A DNA stretch of 64,000 bases. Source: Haloplanus ruber. Its GTDB lineage: Archaea; Halobacteriota; Halobacteria; Halobacteriales; Haloferacaceae. The notes under the pieces are model-generated. The model made no database searches. It was given only the letters and a program-made list of their open reading frames with translations, and was not told where the DNA came from. This document shows, in pieces, positions 35,945 through 45,160 of the stretch (position 1 is its first letter; each line of letters starts with the position of its first letter). Both the position numbers and the translations under genes were made by a program. Location of the stretch: contig NZ_JANHDK010000004.1 in NCBI RefSeq assembly GCF_024494725.1, positions 1 through 64,000 of the forward strand, read 5' to 3'.

Positions 35945-37783
35945 ATGTGGGAACTTGATATCAATAATATCGCTGGCATCCGATCGGGCAGTACGTCCAT
36001 TATCCCCGGCCTCAACGTTGTCCAAGCGTCCAACTTCCAAGGCAAATCCAGTTTTATCGCCGCCCTTCAGACCGTCATGGGAGCCACCGGCCACTACGGT
36101 GACCATCCCCTAACCGAAGGTGCCGACACTGGTTCCGTGACACTACGTACTGACACGGATACGTACGAGGTTACTATCAACCGGGAGCGGGGGGCGAATA
36201 GCCTGAGTGGAACTCCATACCTAACTGATGAGAACGATCAGCTGTGTGCCCGGCTGTTTGCGTTCCTCGGGGAAGACAATCCCATTCGAACAGCCGTTCG
36301 AAACGGCGACGATATCACGGAATTTCTACAAGAACCACTCAATATCGAAGAGATCGATCGCCAAATCAGCGACCTCAAAGATGAACGCCGTGACGTCGAA
36401 AAAGCCCTCACACAGGCCGAACAGGCCGCTGAAAACCTTCCGTCAGCTCAAGAGAGCGTGACCCAAGTTAAGAACGAGTTGGAGGAACTTCGAGGGAAAA
36501 AAGCGGAGTTAGAAGACGCCGCCCAGGAGGACGACGGGGCCGACGACCTCAGTGATGAACTCAGTGAGCGCCGGAGCGCACTTCAAACTCACGAAGAAGC
36601 GATTCAGGCCAAAGAAGATCGGATCGAAGATCTCGAATCGAAGCTCGAAGCGGCCCAAGCCAAACTCGAGGACCTTGATGAACCACAAGAGGTCGAAACC
36701 TTGGCCGAGCTTGAGGAGAAACAAGAGCGGATTGATGTCCTCAGTGGGAAAATAGATCTCTTTGAACGACTCCATCGTGCCAACAAAGCTATTCTTGACG
36801 ACGGTGATATCAATGCTCTCACCGATGTCGAGCGGACCATCTCTGGCGATGAGATAGAGTGCTGGGTCTGTGGGAGTACGACTCCCAGAGAAGAGATGGA
36901 AGCACGGGTCGATCGTATCGACGAGCGAGTGAGCGACCTCAAAGAACAGAGACAGCAACTCACGACAGAAGTTGAGGAGCACCAACAGCGGAAGCGGGAA
37001 GCCGAGGAACAACAGCGAGAATACGAGGAAACTAAGAATAGAATTGGAAGCCTTCAGGTGAAGATTAGTGACACCAAATCAGAGCTCGATGACCGCCGTC
37101 GCAAGAAAGAAACCGTTCAAGCAGAAGTGGACGAGCTCGAACAGAAGGTCGCTGAAGCCCAACACGAACACAACGAGCAACTTGCTGAAATGAAAACCGA
37201 AATCCGAACGGCGGAACGAAAACTCGAATCCAAACAAGAGCAGCTGGACGATCTCGAGGCGAAAAAAGCCGATCTTGAGAATCTCCGCGAAGCGAAGGCA
37301 GAACTCACAGACGAGATTAAAGCGCTTCGCGAAGAAAAGACCGAGACACAGCGCGCTCTTGCGGATGAATTCGATGCTGCAATCAGCGATATCATCGACC
37401 GCTACGCGCCCGGATTCGAAAGCGCCCGCTTCGACGTCAAAACCAACAAAAACGGAGATGTCGAGAAATTTGACCTCATCATTGCCCGCGACGGCCGGGA
37501 GACGACAGTCGATGCCCTCAGCGAGGGCGAAGTAGAACTGATCGGCGTGGCCGTTGCACTGGCCGGTTACCGAGTCTATGACGTTGGCGATCGTGTCCCA
37601 CTCATCCTCATCGATGGCATCAGCCAGCTCGCTTCAGAGCACCTGCAGCAGCTCACCGACTATTTGGAGGATGCCGCGGATGTCCTTGTTACGACGGCTT
37701 ACCCCGAAGCAAGTGGATTCGATGGAGAGATGATCTCCCCAGAGGAATGGGAGATCGTGTCACATGAGAGCGCGTCTGCCTGA
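35945..37783 (+). CDS. archaea-specific SMC-related (Sph) protein
   Basis: A Rad50/SMC-like ATPase of 612 aa. The N-terminal Walker A is ASNFQGKSSF (about residue 27). Long coiled coils (about 135-285 and 310-480) flank a zinc-hook-like CWVCG (about 300). The C-terminal part has the signature LSEGEVELIGVAVALAGY and Walker B LILIDG. The glycine after Asp is typical of this group rather than the usual glutamate. Archaea-specific SMC-related proteins of haloarchaea are linked to cell shape or DNA organisation. The neighbouring rdfA genes match the known rdfA-sph arrangement. An upstream GTG at 35933 is an alternative start. Confidence 0.82.
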   Translation: MWELDINNIAGIRSGSTSIIPGLNVVQASNFQGKSSFIAALQTVMGATGHYGDHPLTEGADTGSVTLRTDTDTYEVTINRERGANSLSGTPYLTDENDQLCARLFAFLGEDNPIRTAVRNGDDITEFLQEPLNIEEIDRQISDLKDERRDVEKALTQAEQAAENLPSAQESVTQVKNELEELRGKKAELEDAAQEDDGADDLSDELSERRSALQTHEEAIQAKEDRIEDLESKLEAAQAKLEDLDEPQEVETLAELEEKQERIDVLSGKIDLFERLHRANKAILDDGDINALTDVERTISGDEIECWVCGSTTPREEMEARVDRIDERVSDLKEQRQQLTTEVEEHQQRKREAEEQQREYEETKNRIGSLQVKISDTKSELDDRRRKKETVQAEVDELEQKVAEAQHEHNEQLAEMKTEIRTAERKLESKQEQLDDLEAKKADLENLREAKAELTDEIKALREEKTETQRALADEFDAAISDIIDRYAPGFESARFDVKTNKNGDVEKFDLIIARDGRETTVDALSEGEVELIGVAVALAGYRVYDVGDRVPLILIDGISQLASEHLQQLTDYLEDAADVLVTTAYPEASGFDGEMISPEEWEIVSHESASA

Positions 37784-37915
37784 TGAGGATAGCTACATAG
37801 TCACAAAATGTCTCTCTGGCTGAAAACGGAACTACTACTCTTGATTTTTGTAGAACAATATCGATAGCGATAATTCGACGCAAGGCATAACACAGTTGCT
37901 ATCATCCTGTGCAGT

Positions 37916-40900
37916 ATGGCGGATCGGCCGGACGACGATACTCCAGAGCGTGAGGGCCACCTCAGAGAATTCATCGAAGGGGGCGACTCCAAGTCGCCAC
38001 GAGACTCCCACCCAACGCCTGAGGAAACACCATTCGACAAACCACTTTCTGATGAGCATCTGGAGGAGCCAACAACTCCAGACGAAGTAATCGATGGCAG
38101 AGCGACTGCAAGGCCAACAGATGCCCTGCCGAGAGATTTCAACGGGGGTGGCAGGAGTGAGGACATCGATCCAGACTTCCCTGATGATCAAGACAGCGAT
38201 GATCCCGCCGAGTTCATTGAGGAAATCGAATCCAGCCAAGAGTACATCCAGATCACACCTGTCCGTGAAGAAGTGAACTCGGAGACGGTTACGCGGGAGC
38301 TGTACGGGCTCCATCGGTATGGGACCGGCCGGAAGCTCCCACTCGATATGGAGCTCCATATCGACAGCATCAACCCCGTCTCGAACTTCGAGTTCATCAT
38401 CTACAAGCCCGAGGGTGAGGCCCAGTTCAAGTTCTTTCTCGGGCCGGGCGAGCGTGGCGACACCGACTGCGATCGGCTCGAAAGCACCACCCGCTCACAG
38501 TACCCAGAGAACTTCGAATTCGACCGCCAGCAGTTCGATATCACGGACGTCTTCGATGACGTCCCACACATGGTCCGGTTCGAAGGTGTTGAGGAACGGC
38601 GCAAGGACTGGATGACGATGCTCACCCGGTTCGACACCGAAAACATCTCCCGCTCGCCACTCTCAAACCTCCTCGAAACCATCATCCAAACCGACGGCGC
38701 AGTCGTCTTCCAGGTGATCTTCGAGCCCCGTTCGGACTGGTCTCCGAAAGCTCAACGACAGAAAGGTCGCCTCAAGCGAGGTGTCCACACGACCGGCGGG
38801 ATGGTTATCCGGAGCATCCTCGACGCGGTCATCGGCGTCTCTGATGAGGAGCGCCAGGAACGCCATCGGGGCGAGACACCACAGGAGATCGGTGGCTCCA
38901 TCATGGACTCGCAAGTTGGTGGCGACCGGCCAGGAAACAGCCGTATGGGACAGATCGACCTGAAAGACCCCAGCCACACTTACAACGTCTCGCTTCGCGC
39001 AGCTGCCCAATCACAGCACTGTGCAGAGACGCTCCAAGACTCGCTCAATCAGATGAGCGGGCAGTTCTACTCCATCGAAGGGAAGTATCTTGAACAGAAC
39101 GAAAACGAGTACAAGCGGATGCTCAACCACGGGATCACCTACCCGAATGGCTGGGAGATGGTGACCCGGCGAAAGCCCATCCTCGTCTGCAACATCGACG
39201 AACTCGCGAGTTTCATCACGGTCCCTTCGATCGACGCACTCCCGAAAGCCAGCCGTGGCGGCACCGGTGGGAAACCAAAGGCACAATCGGCGCTCACCTC
39301 CCCCAACGAAGAGGTGTTCAAAGAATTCTCGAATGGGATGACCATCGGCCACGCAGTCACAGCCCTCCGTGACGACACCGAAAACGAAAGCGAAATCAGC
39401 GCCATCGACAGCGTGAACCAATGGTGGACCGAACTCAACAAACGGGACGCCCTTTCTCTCTCCGCCGGCGACCTCACACACCACTACATCCGGGCCGCAA
39501 CCACCGGGAGTGGGAAGACCGTCGCAACCCTCAACGACATGCTCTCCACCCACGACAGCCTCGACGGGCCGACCATCCTCATCGATCCAAAAGGTGGGGA
39601 AATGTGCCGGAACTACCTCCGCTGTCACCGCACACTCTTCGGTGATCTCGACGACGTCGAGTACGTCAAAGTCCCCGAAAAAGATGGGCATATCCCCGGC
39701 GTCCCGTTCTTCGACATCCGCCCGCTCACCCGTGGTGCAGGCCGCGAGCGAGAGACCGCTGTCCAAGATATCATCGATCACTATTTCCAGCTATTGCGCT
39801 TCGTCCTCGGCCGAGAGACAGTCGATCAGGCCTTCGTCGCCAACGAGATCCTAACGAATCTCATCAAGGGACTCTTCGACGAAGAACACGGCTCAGACTA
39901 CTTCGCAATCGGGGACCTGCTGCAAGCCGCCCAAGACTTCCAGCACTATGGACGAGAGATCGAGGACGTCGAAAAAGCAAGCCAAGACGACATTCAGAAA
40001 GCACTCCCACCAATCGAAGACGAACAGGTCCGGAGCATCCTCACCTCCCACATGGAGAAAGAAGAACGGCAGTTCATGAACACCACCGACGCCGTCCTCA
40101 ACCGGATCCGCAAGCTCAAAGAGCGGGACTTCATCTGGGATATGCTCTCGTTCGTCGTCCCCGAGGAACACTGGAACGACAACAAGAACTGGTACGAGCG
40201 GTCGGAAGTCTCCATGCTGGATCTGAAAAACATCCTCAACACAAACAAGGTCCTCCTCGTAGATACCGGAGACCTACGCGGGGAAAGTAGCGAAGTCTTC
40301 ACCGTGCTGTTCCTCTCGCATTTGTGGACCTCAGTCCAGTCGATCTGGACGCCAAACGATGATGACTACATCGCGAACGTGATCATCGAAGAGAGTGCGA
40401 ACATCGCCCGCAACGAAATCGTCTACAACGAACTCCTCCCGAAAGGCCGCGAGTTCAACCTCTCGCTGGGGCTCATCATGCAGTACCCAGAGCAGGTCTT
40501 GGGTGAAGATCCTCGAGGGAACAGACGCGCCTACCAAGAGATCCTGAACAACGTCAACACCAAGATCATCGGGAACATCGCGACCGACGACCTGCTTGCC
40601 AACTCCCTCTTCCACGAGGACCTAGACACCGACGAAATCAAAGACCGCATCGCCGGCCTTCGTCGTGGGGAATGGGTCGTCCAGCTGCCCTCAACGGGCT
40701 TCCACAAGCAGAAACCAGAGATTCTCACGCTGAAGCCACTCCCAATCCCACCAGGACACAGCGAAGGCCCATTCAACGTCACACCGATGTCCGAGAGGGT
40801 TCGCGAAGAGAGTCGCGACCGCCACTGTCTCAAACGTGAGGACGAGCTAATCAGGGCAGAGGTAGGAAGCGAGTACATGAATGGAGGCGGCGATAGCGGT

Positions 40901-41653
40901 GGTTCGAGTACCGCTGAAACGAGCATAGATGTAGCCACAAAAGCCAACGAAGTCAACGAAGAATTCGACACCGAGATCGATATCGGGGAACTCAATTTCA
41001 GACACAAGGCATTCCTCGACACGGTCTTCGACGCGCTCACAGGGAATCACGACTCCTACTCGCTGGGGGAACCGATGACGGTGATCCAGTATAACGAACA
41101 TGCTGATGACCTCGTTGACTGGGGGCTCTTAGAGAAGGTAATGCTGCCCCAGAAGAAGCTGTACTACTTCCCGACATCCGCCGCGGAAGTCTTCATGGAG
41201 CGGTCACTCTCCCCAGATGAAGGAGGAGAGTTAGGAGGCGAAAGCCCCAAGCACCTGCTGGGTGTGCGGATGGCCGCCGAAGTCTACAAACAACGAGGGT
41301 ACGATGTCTCGCTCTACCCCGACAGTGGTGATTCAAACAAACTCGACGTCCGCGCAGCAGACACCAAAGCGTCACCGTCCGATCGGAACCAGCTCATCGA
41401 AGTCGAGACAAGTCCCGAGAAGAAAGGCCACGTCCTCGAGGACTACGAGACGCTGAAAGAGGGCTACGGAGACGGCGTCTGGGTCGTGGAGAACACCGAA
41501 GCTGTGAGGACATTGGTCAACAACCTCTCCGAGAAACTCGACGGTTCACCGTCCACCCGTTCGGAGAACGTAGAAAAGATCAGCGAAGAACTCAACGACA
41601 CTGGGGCGGCAGCCGTACACACTCTAAACAGTCTCAGGAAGAAACTCGAATAG
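37916..41653 (+). CDS. coupling-protein-like HerA/VirB4-type ATPase with nuclease-like C-terminus
   Basis: A 1245-aa protein. An acidic N-terminal tail (1-100) leads to a beta-rich part (about 120-330). The motor domain has Walker A in RAATTGSGKTVATL (about residue 530) and Walker B in NVIIEESANIARN (about 822), typical of HerA/TraD/VirB4 DNA-pumping ATPases. Near the end, LGVRMAAEVYKQRGYDVSLY, KLDVRAADT and QLIEVETSPEKKG (about 1118-1165) look like a PD-(D/E)xK nuclease fold (D, then E-x-E). A coupling protein for conjugation or another DNA-translocation job is likely. No relaxase gene is visible nearby. Confidence 0.7.
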   Translation: MADRPDDDTPEREGHLREFIEGGDSKSPRDSHPTPEETPFDKPLSDEHLEEPTTPDEVIDGRATARPTDALPRDFNGGGRSEDIDPDFPDDQDSDDPAEFIEEIESSQEYIQITPVREEVNSETVTRELYGLHRYGTGRKLPLDMELHIDSINPVSNFEFIIYKPEGEAQFKFFLGPGERGDTDCDRLESTTRSQYPENFEFDRQQFDITDVFDDVPHMVRFEGVEERRKDWMTMLTRFDTENISRSPLSNLLETIIQTDGAVVFQVIFEPRSDWSPKAQRQKGRLKRGVHTTGGMVIRSILDAVIGVSDEERQERHRGETPQEIGGSIMDSQVGGDRPGNSRMGQIDLKDPSHTYNVSLRAAAQSQHCAETLQDSLNQMSGQFYSIEGKYLEQNENEYKRMLNHGITYPNGWEMVTRRKPILVCNIDELASFITVPSIDALPKASRGGTGGKPKAQSALTSPNEEVFKEFSNGMTIGHAVTALRDDTENESEISAIDSVNQWWTELNKRDALSLSAGDLTHHYIRAATTGSGKTVATLNDMLSTHDSLDGPTILIDPKGGEMCRNYLRCHRTLFGDLDDVEYVKVPEKDGHIPGVPFFDIRPLTRGAGRERETAVQDIIDHYFQLLRFVLGRETVDQAFVANEILTNLIKGLFDEEHGSDYFAIGDLLQAAQDFQHYGREIEDVEKASQDDIQKALPPIEDEQVRSILTSHMEKEERQFMNTTDAVLNRIRKLKERDFIWDMLSFVVPEEHWNDNKNWYERSEVSMLDLKNILNTNKVLLVDTGDLRGESSEVFTVLFLSHLWTSVQSIWTPNDDDYIANVIIEESANIARNEIVYNELLPKGREFNLSLGLIMQYPEQVLGEDPRGNRRAYQEILNNVNTKIIGNIATDDLLANSLFHEDLDTDEIKDRIAGLRRGEWVVQLPSTGFHKQKPEILTLKPLPIPPGHSEGPFNVTPMSERVREESRDRHCLKREDELIRAEVGSEYMNGGGDSGGSSTAETSIDVATKANEVNEEFDTEIDIGELNFRHKAFLDTVFDALTGNHDSYSLGEPMTVIQYNEHADDLVDWGLLEKVMLPQKKLYYFPTSAAEVFMERSLSPDEGGELGGESPKHLLGVRMAAEVYKQRGYDVSLYPDSGDSNKLDVRAADTKASPSDRNQLIEVETSPEKKGHVLEDYETLKEGYGDGVWVVENTEAVRTLVNNLSEKLDGSPSTRSENVEKISEELNDTGAAAVHTLNSLRKKLE

Positions 41654-41772
41654 CTCCTCATAGGCATCTCTTCTGAGTCTGCAGACCTTCGAGAATATCT
41701 ACTTTCACTTCTCACAGATACCTTCCCCGTGGGAAAAGAATATACCACCTCTTGCCAACACTCAATTGTAGC

Positions 41773-42399
41773 ATGGCAGACGCAGACACAGAGACTGCAG
41801 AGGAGTCTGCAGCCGACAGTACAGCGACCAGTTCGACCGAGCCGTCGCCCGCCGACACCGAGTCGGGCGCGACCGAGAATACGGACGCCGAACCAAGCGA
41901 CACTGAACCAGTAGAGGAGAACACCGCCGACTCGATGGCCACCGATGCGCTCGTCGAAGAACTCACGGCAGAACTGAGTGAGGAAGGCTACGATGTTTTC
42001 TCGGGACGTGAGATGGTCTCGATCAGACGAAGCGGCCAGATCGCGCCCAACAACGTCGTCTGCCAGGAGTACCTCGAGGGAGCCGAAGCAGTGATGATGG
42101 GCTACTACTCCCGGACGAAGACGATCGCCATCACGCCACTCCCCGAGCAGATCAGCCACCCCAAAGTGTACTCGCTGTTGTGGGAAGGGAACAATGCCGA
42201 GATCAACGCCAGCGGGTTCTTCAAGCACAACGAAATCGAGACCGAACAGACCGTCCGGTACGAGCCAGAGTGGGACGAAGACGTGACCAGTGAGGACCTC
42301 CCCGGCGCGTTGCTCATCGACCTTCGAGAGGACGGCGAAGTGTGGGATCGAGCCGATCCAAGTCCCGACGACGAGCCAGCCGTCGACGCCGAGTCGTAG
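41773..42399 (+). CDS. acidic hypothetical protein (208 aa)
   Basis: The first 60 residues are a disordered Asp/Glu/Thr/Ser tail (AESAADSTATSSTEPSP type). The rest is a compact domain (TDALVEELTAELSEEGYDVF through VYSLLWEGNNAEINASGFF). It follows the large ATPase by about 120 bases and ends about 425 bases before the iteron array. The family is not recognised. It may be a partner of the ATPase or bind the array, but nothing shows this. Confidence 0.6.
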   Translation: MADADTETAEESAADSTATSSTEPSPADTESGATENTDAEPSDTEPVEENTADSMATDALVEELTAELSEEGYDVFSGREMVSIRRSGQIAPNNVVCQEYLEGAEAVMMGYYSRTKTIAITPLPEQISHPKVYSLLWEGNNAEINASGFFKHNEIETEQTVRYEPEWDEDVTSEDLPGALLIDLREDGEVWDRADPSPDDEPAVDAES

Positions 42400-42823
42400 G
42401 GCCGCCTACTCGCTCGCGTCCTCCTTCTCGCCACCCAGTTGGGGTCGACGTAAGCTCCCCGGTGGACCGTTCAGTCGGTCGTTGACAGGGCTGACCCAGT
42501 CACTGATTTGGGCCCCGGCCACGTGAGGGTGACCTGCCGGTGTCTCACCTGCGAACAGGAGCGTTCCAACTTGGAGCCGAGTGAGTCCCCTCGCAAAAAT
42601 CGAACCAGTCTCCCTTCTCAAGCCGAGTGAGGCACCCTTTGAATGGAATCGTGATCAAATCTACAGTAGAGGGCACGTAACCACCTACTGCGCTATCGGT
42701 GAGGTCTCAGTCGCGTCGGACGATCGTAGCTGGCCCGTACTGGACAACGGCTACCACCAGCAGATCGGGCGTCATACCACCGACCTACCACATTTTAGAT
42801 ACTTCATCACGATCATAGGCTAG
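42400..42823. other. 424-bp region before the iteron array
   Basis: A 71-codon minus-strand frame (42406-42621, ending in GGEKEDASE) has a plausible halophile composition but no recognised family. A plus-strand frame at 42581-42823 is less convincing. No repeats of the 42-bp unit occur here. Confidence 0.25.
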
Positions 42824-43300
42824 AGTATACGGGGACAGCGTGCCAATTCAGGGGGTTTGGTATACAATTCGGTATACGCAGACGGGGGTTGAATTTAGAG
42901 GGGTCAGTATACCACTATCCAGAAGCGTGCCCGGAGCGCCCTCACTTTGAGTATACCAAGACGGCGGCGTGATATACGGTGATCAGTATACGATTAGGTA
43001 TACGCAGACGGCAGTAGAATTGCGGGGACTTGGTATACCACTAATCACCCCGCCAGTTGACTCGATTCGAATGTTGGTATACGCAGACGGCGGCATGATT
43101 CAGGGCGATCGGTATACAATTCGGTATACGCAGACGGCGTCAGGATTCGGGGGGTTCAGTATACCTACTTCGCGAGCGGAGATATTGCCCGGTATACGCA
43201 GACGGCAGTGGAATTCGGGGCATCTACGATACCTTATGAATACTGACTATCATATCTCGGTATACGGGGACGGCGGCCGAATTCAGGGGGTAACGTGTAC
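42824..43300 (+). repeat. eight 42-bp iterons with phased spacers
   Basis: Eight direct repeats, all exactly 42 bp, start at 42824, 42871, 42950, 42997, 43076, 43123, 43191 and 43259. Each opens with RGTATAC, usually GGTATACGCAGACGG, has a GAATTCAGGGG-like centre and ends with GTATAC (GATAC or GTGTAC in the last two). Start-to-start steps are 47, 79, 47, 79, 47, 68, 68, so spacers are 5, 37, 5, 37, 5, 26, 26. These steps are close to 4.5, 7.5 and 6.5 turns of B-DNA. The layout fits cooperative binding of a protein, such as a replication initiator, a centromere protein or a transfer factor. A ribbon-helix-helix-like protein is encoded 700 bases downstream. Confidence 0.85.
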
Positions 43301-44002
43301 GATTCACCCCCCACAGAACGGGCGTCTTTGTTTGGCAACGCGATTAGAGCGCCTTAGAGCATCTCTAATACATCAGAGAATCGGCCGTCGCAGTTTAGCG
43401 GAATTCACACAATTAGGGTTCAGGGAGCCAAAGGAATACAGTAGTCAGTCGCGTAGCGGATTTTCAGGGCGAAGCCGAGCAACGGACGATACAGGCCGGG
43501 GCCGGGGATGAGCGGGAAAGGACTACTACCAGATTTCGGATATGAAGTGGAACCCTGGGTGAGCGCACGAATAGCCGGGGACGAAAAAGAGACGTGAGGC
43601 CAGTGGGAACGCCGGCGACGGACAAGCCAGAAGAGACGGGGACGTCGACGCGGGGTAAGCAAGGGGCGACCGACCACGATCGAACCGAACAGCGCCGGCG
43701 GCGGAAGAAGAACGGAGCGTCGTCGGCGCGACACGACACCGGCGGCAGCGACACGGCGGGGCCCACCACAGCGTCGGCGGCGACGACAACAGCAGTGGGG
43801 GACCGGGCCGCGCAACGCGGTGGGGGATAGGTAATGGTGATGCGACGGGGCGAGCGTTGGTCGCGGATCGCGAAGTGCGGGAGCAGTGTTGCGGGGCGCG
43901 GGTAGTCGCGGGCGTCGCCGGCGACGGCGACACGGAAGTGAAAGATGGGCGGGGCGCGACAACTACTTAGTACCGGGGGCGACAATCGAGCGACGAAGCA
44001 CG
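43301..44002. other. 702-bp non-coding-looking region
   Basis: It spans the end of the iterons to the ribbon-helix-helix gene. From about 43500 it is GC-rich and purine-rich on the plus strand (runs of GGGG and GCGACGG-type). The open frames on the opposite strand are Arg/Pro/Ser-rich and not protein-like. It may carry regulatory DNA or an RNA, but I see no defined structure. Confidence 0.3.
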
Positions 44003-44422
44003 ATGCAGCAGAAGACCCATATCACGTCTCGCGTAGACAGTGATGTCGCCGCGACGATTGAGTCAGTTGCAGAGTATCATGATATCTCGGAGAGTCGGGC
44101 AGTCGAATTGCTACTCCGAGAAGGGCTCCATGCACGGGCGCAACGATACCGAATGGAGCAACTGGACGCGAAGATGGACATCCTCATCGAGAGTCTCGGG
44201 GGCGAGCCGGTTGCACGGGAAGCAGTCAAGGAACGATTCGAACAGGTAACGGATAGAGGCCTTCCGGAGGCAACGTTCGCTGTGGACTTAGAGGAACAAC
44301 CACATCCGTTCTTCCAGTCAACAGGGGACTTCACCGATCGGTCCGCTGAGGAAGCAGTCATCTTGAGGGACCTGCTTGATGAGCGTGAGGATGTCGGAGG
44401 CGTGGGTACGGACGGGGAGTAG
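44003..44422 (+). CDS. ribbon-helix-helix-like DNA-binding protein (139 aa)
   Basis: The N-terminus looks like a ribbon-helix-helix: HITSRVDSDVAATIESVAEY, then SESRAVELLLREGLHARAQR. A helix follows (YRMEQLDAKMDILIESLGG) and then an acidic tail. Proteins of this type bind repeated DNA sites as dimers, for plasmid partition or copy control. It lies downstream of the 42-bp iterons, making it a candidate binder. ATG 44003 is chosen because codons further upstream are Arg-rich and unlike the family. Confidence 0.62.
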   Translation: MQQKTHITSRVDSDVAATIESVAEYHDISESRAVELLLREGLHARAQRYRMEQLDAKMDILIESLGGEPVAREAVKERFEQVTDRGLPEATFAVDLEEQPHPFFQSTGDFTDRSAEEAVILRDLLDEREDVGGVGTDGE

Positions 44423-44688
44423 ACAAGAGGACGTAGTGGGCATAGTCCTCAGGAAGCAGTCGATAAAGATGAAGACAACTCGAAAGCCCTCGGACGTTCG
44501 CGCTCGCTCGGCGGGATATCCTTCCGGAGGATGATAGTGCTCGCCGAGACGAGCAAGGTAAACGCGAGCGCCCCAGCCCTTTCAGTCCACCATGGACAGC
44601 AGACTGACGCCAAAGCACGAAACAGAAGTCACGAGCGAGAACAAAGCGCGATTCTTTCTTGTCCCCGATTGGAGCAGAAGGAACACAG

Positions 44689-44877
44689 ATGACTGACGCA
44701 CATCAGACCCAACGCGATGTGTTCATCGAGACGCCAACTGAGTACGAGATCGATGTCGACTGTGACCATCCAATCAGCATCTACATCAGCGATCCGAACC
44801 CGGATTCGATAACGTATCTCTGCCAGCAACTCTCGCTGTTCGTCGAGACACACGACGAGGAGGCACTGGTTCTTTAG
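44689..44877 (+). CDS. small acidic protein (62 aa)
   Basis: MTDAHQTQRDVFIETPTEYE, then DCDHPISIYISD and CQQLSLFVETHDEEALVL. It is compact, acidic and predicted beta-alpha. No family is recognised. The ATG at 44689 is preferred to an upstream frame start at 44659. It is encoded near plasmid genes and separated from the ribbon-helix-helix gene by 266 bases of unclear content. Confidence 0.5.
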   Translation: MTDAHQTQRDVFIETPTEYEIDVDCDHPISIYISDPNPDSITYLCQQLSLFVETHDEEALVL

Positions 44878-45160
44878 AGAGAACACGCTCCCCAAGGCCG
44901 CAAAGGAGATCGACATCAACCCCCGCTCGGTACTTACGTCGAACCGGAAGTAGAATTCGAGGAAGCCTAACGAACCCGACTCTCGGCGGGAACGAGTACC
45001 GTAGTTACCACATAGTTTAGACAAATTCTCCACTGTGGGGTAACTCAGCCAACACTGAAGCGGCCGACAGCTCGCGGACCCCGCCCGTGGATCCGCGTCT
45101 CGCTCCAGCAGAGAGGATACTGAAACGGGGTAGGTGGGGGGCCCTTTGCGAAATCAGGTA

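Noticed and set aside
42969-43511. 180-codon plus-strand frame through the iterons
   Set aside because: Its peptide repeats come from the 42-bp units; no start signal and no protein-like composition.
43420-43985. Overlapping minus-strand frames of up to 180 codons
   Set aside because: They are extremely Arg/Pro/Ser-rich and lack the acidic bias of real proteins here; they result from GC-rich purine-biased DNA.
45004-45044. Third copy of the GTTACCCCAC operator
   Set aside because: The right arm (GTGGGGTAAC) is perfect but the left arm is degraded (GTTACCACAT) and no gene of the family follows; kept only as a possible relic.
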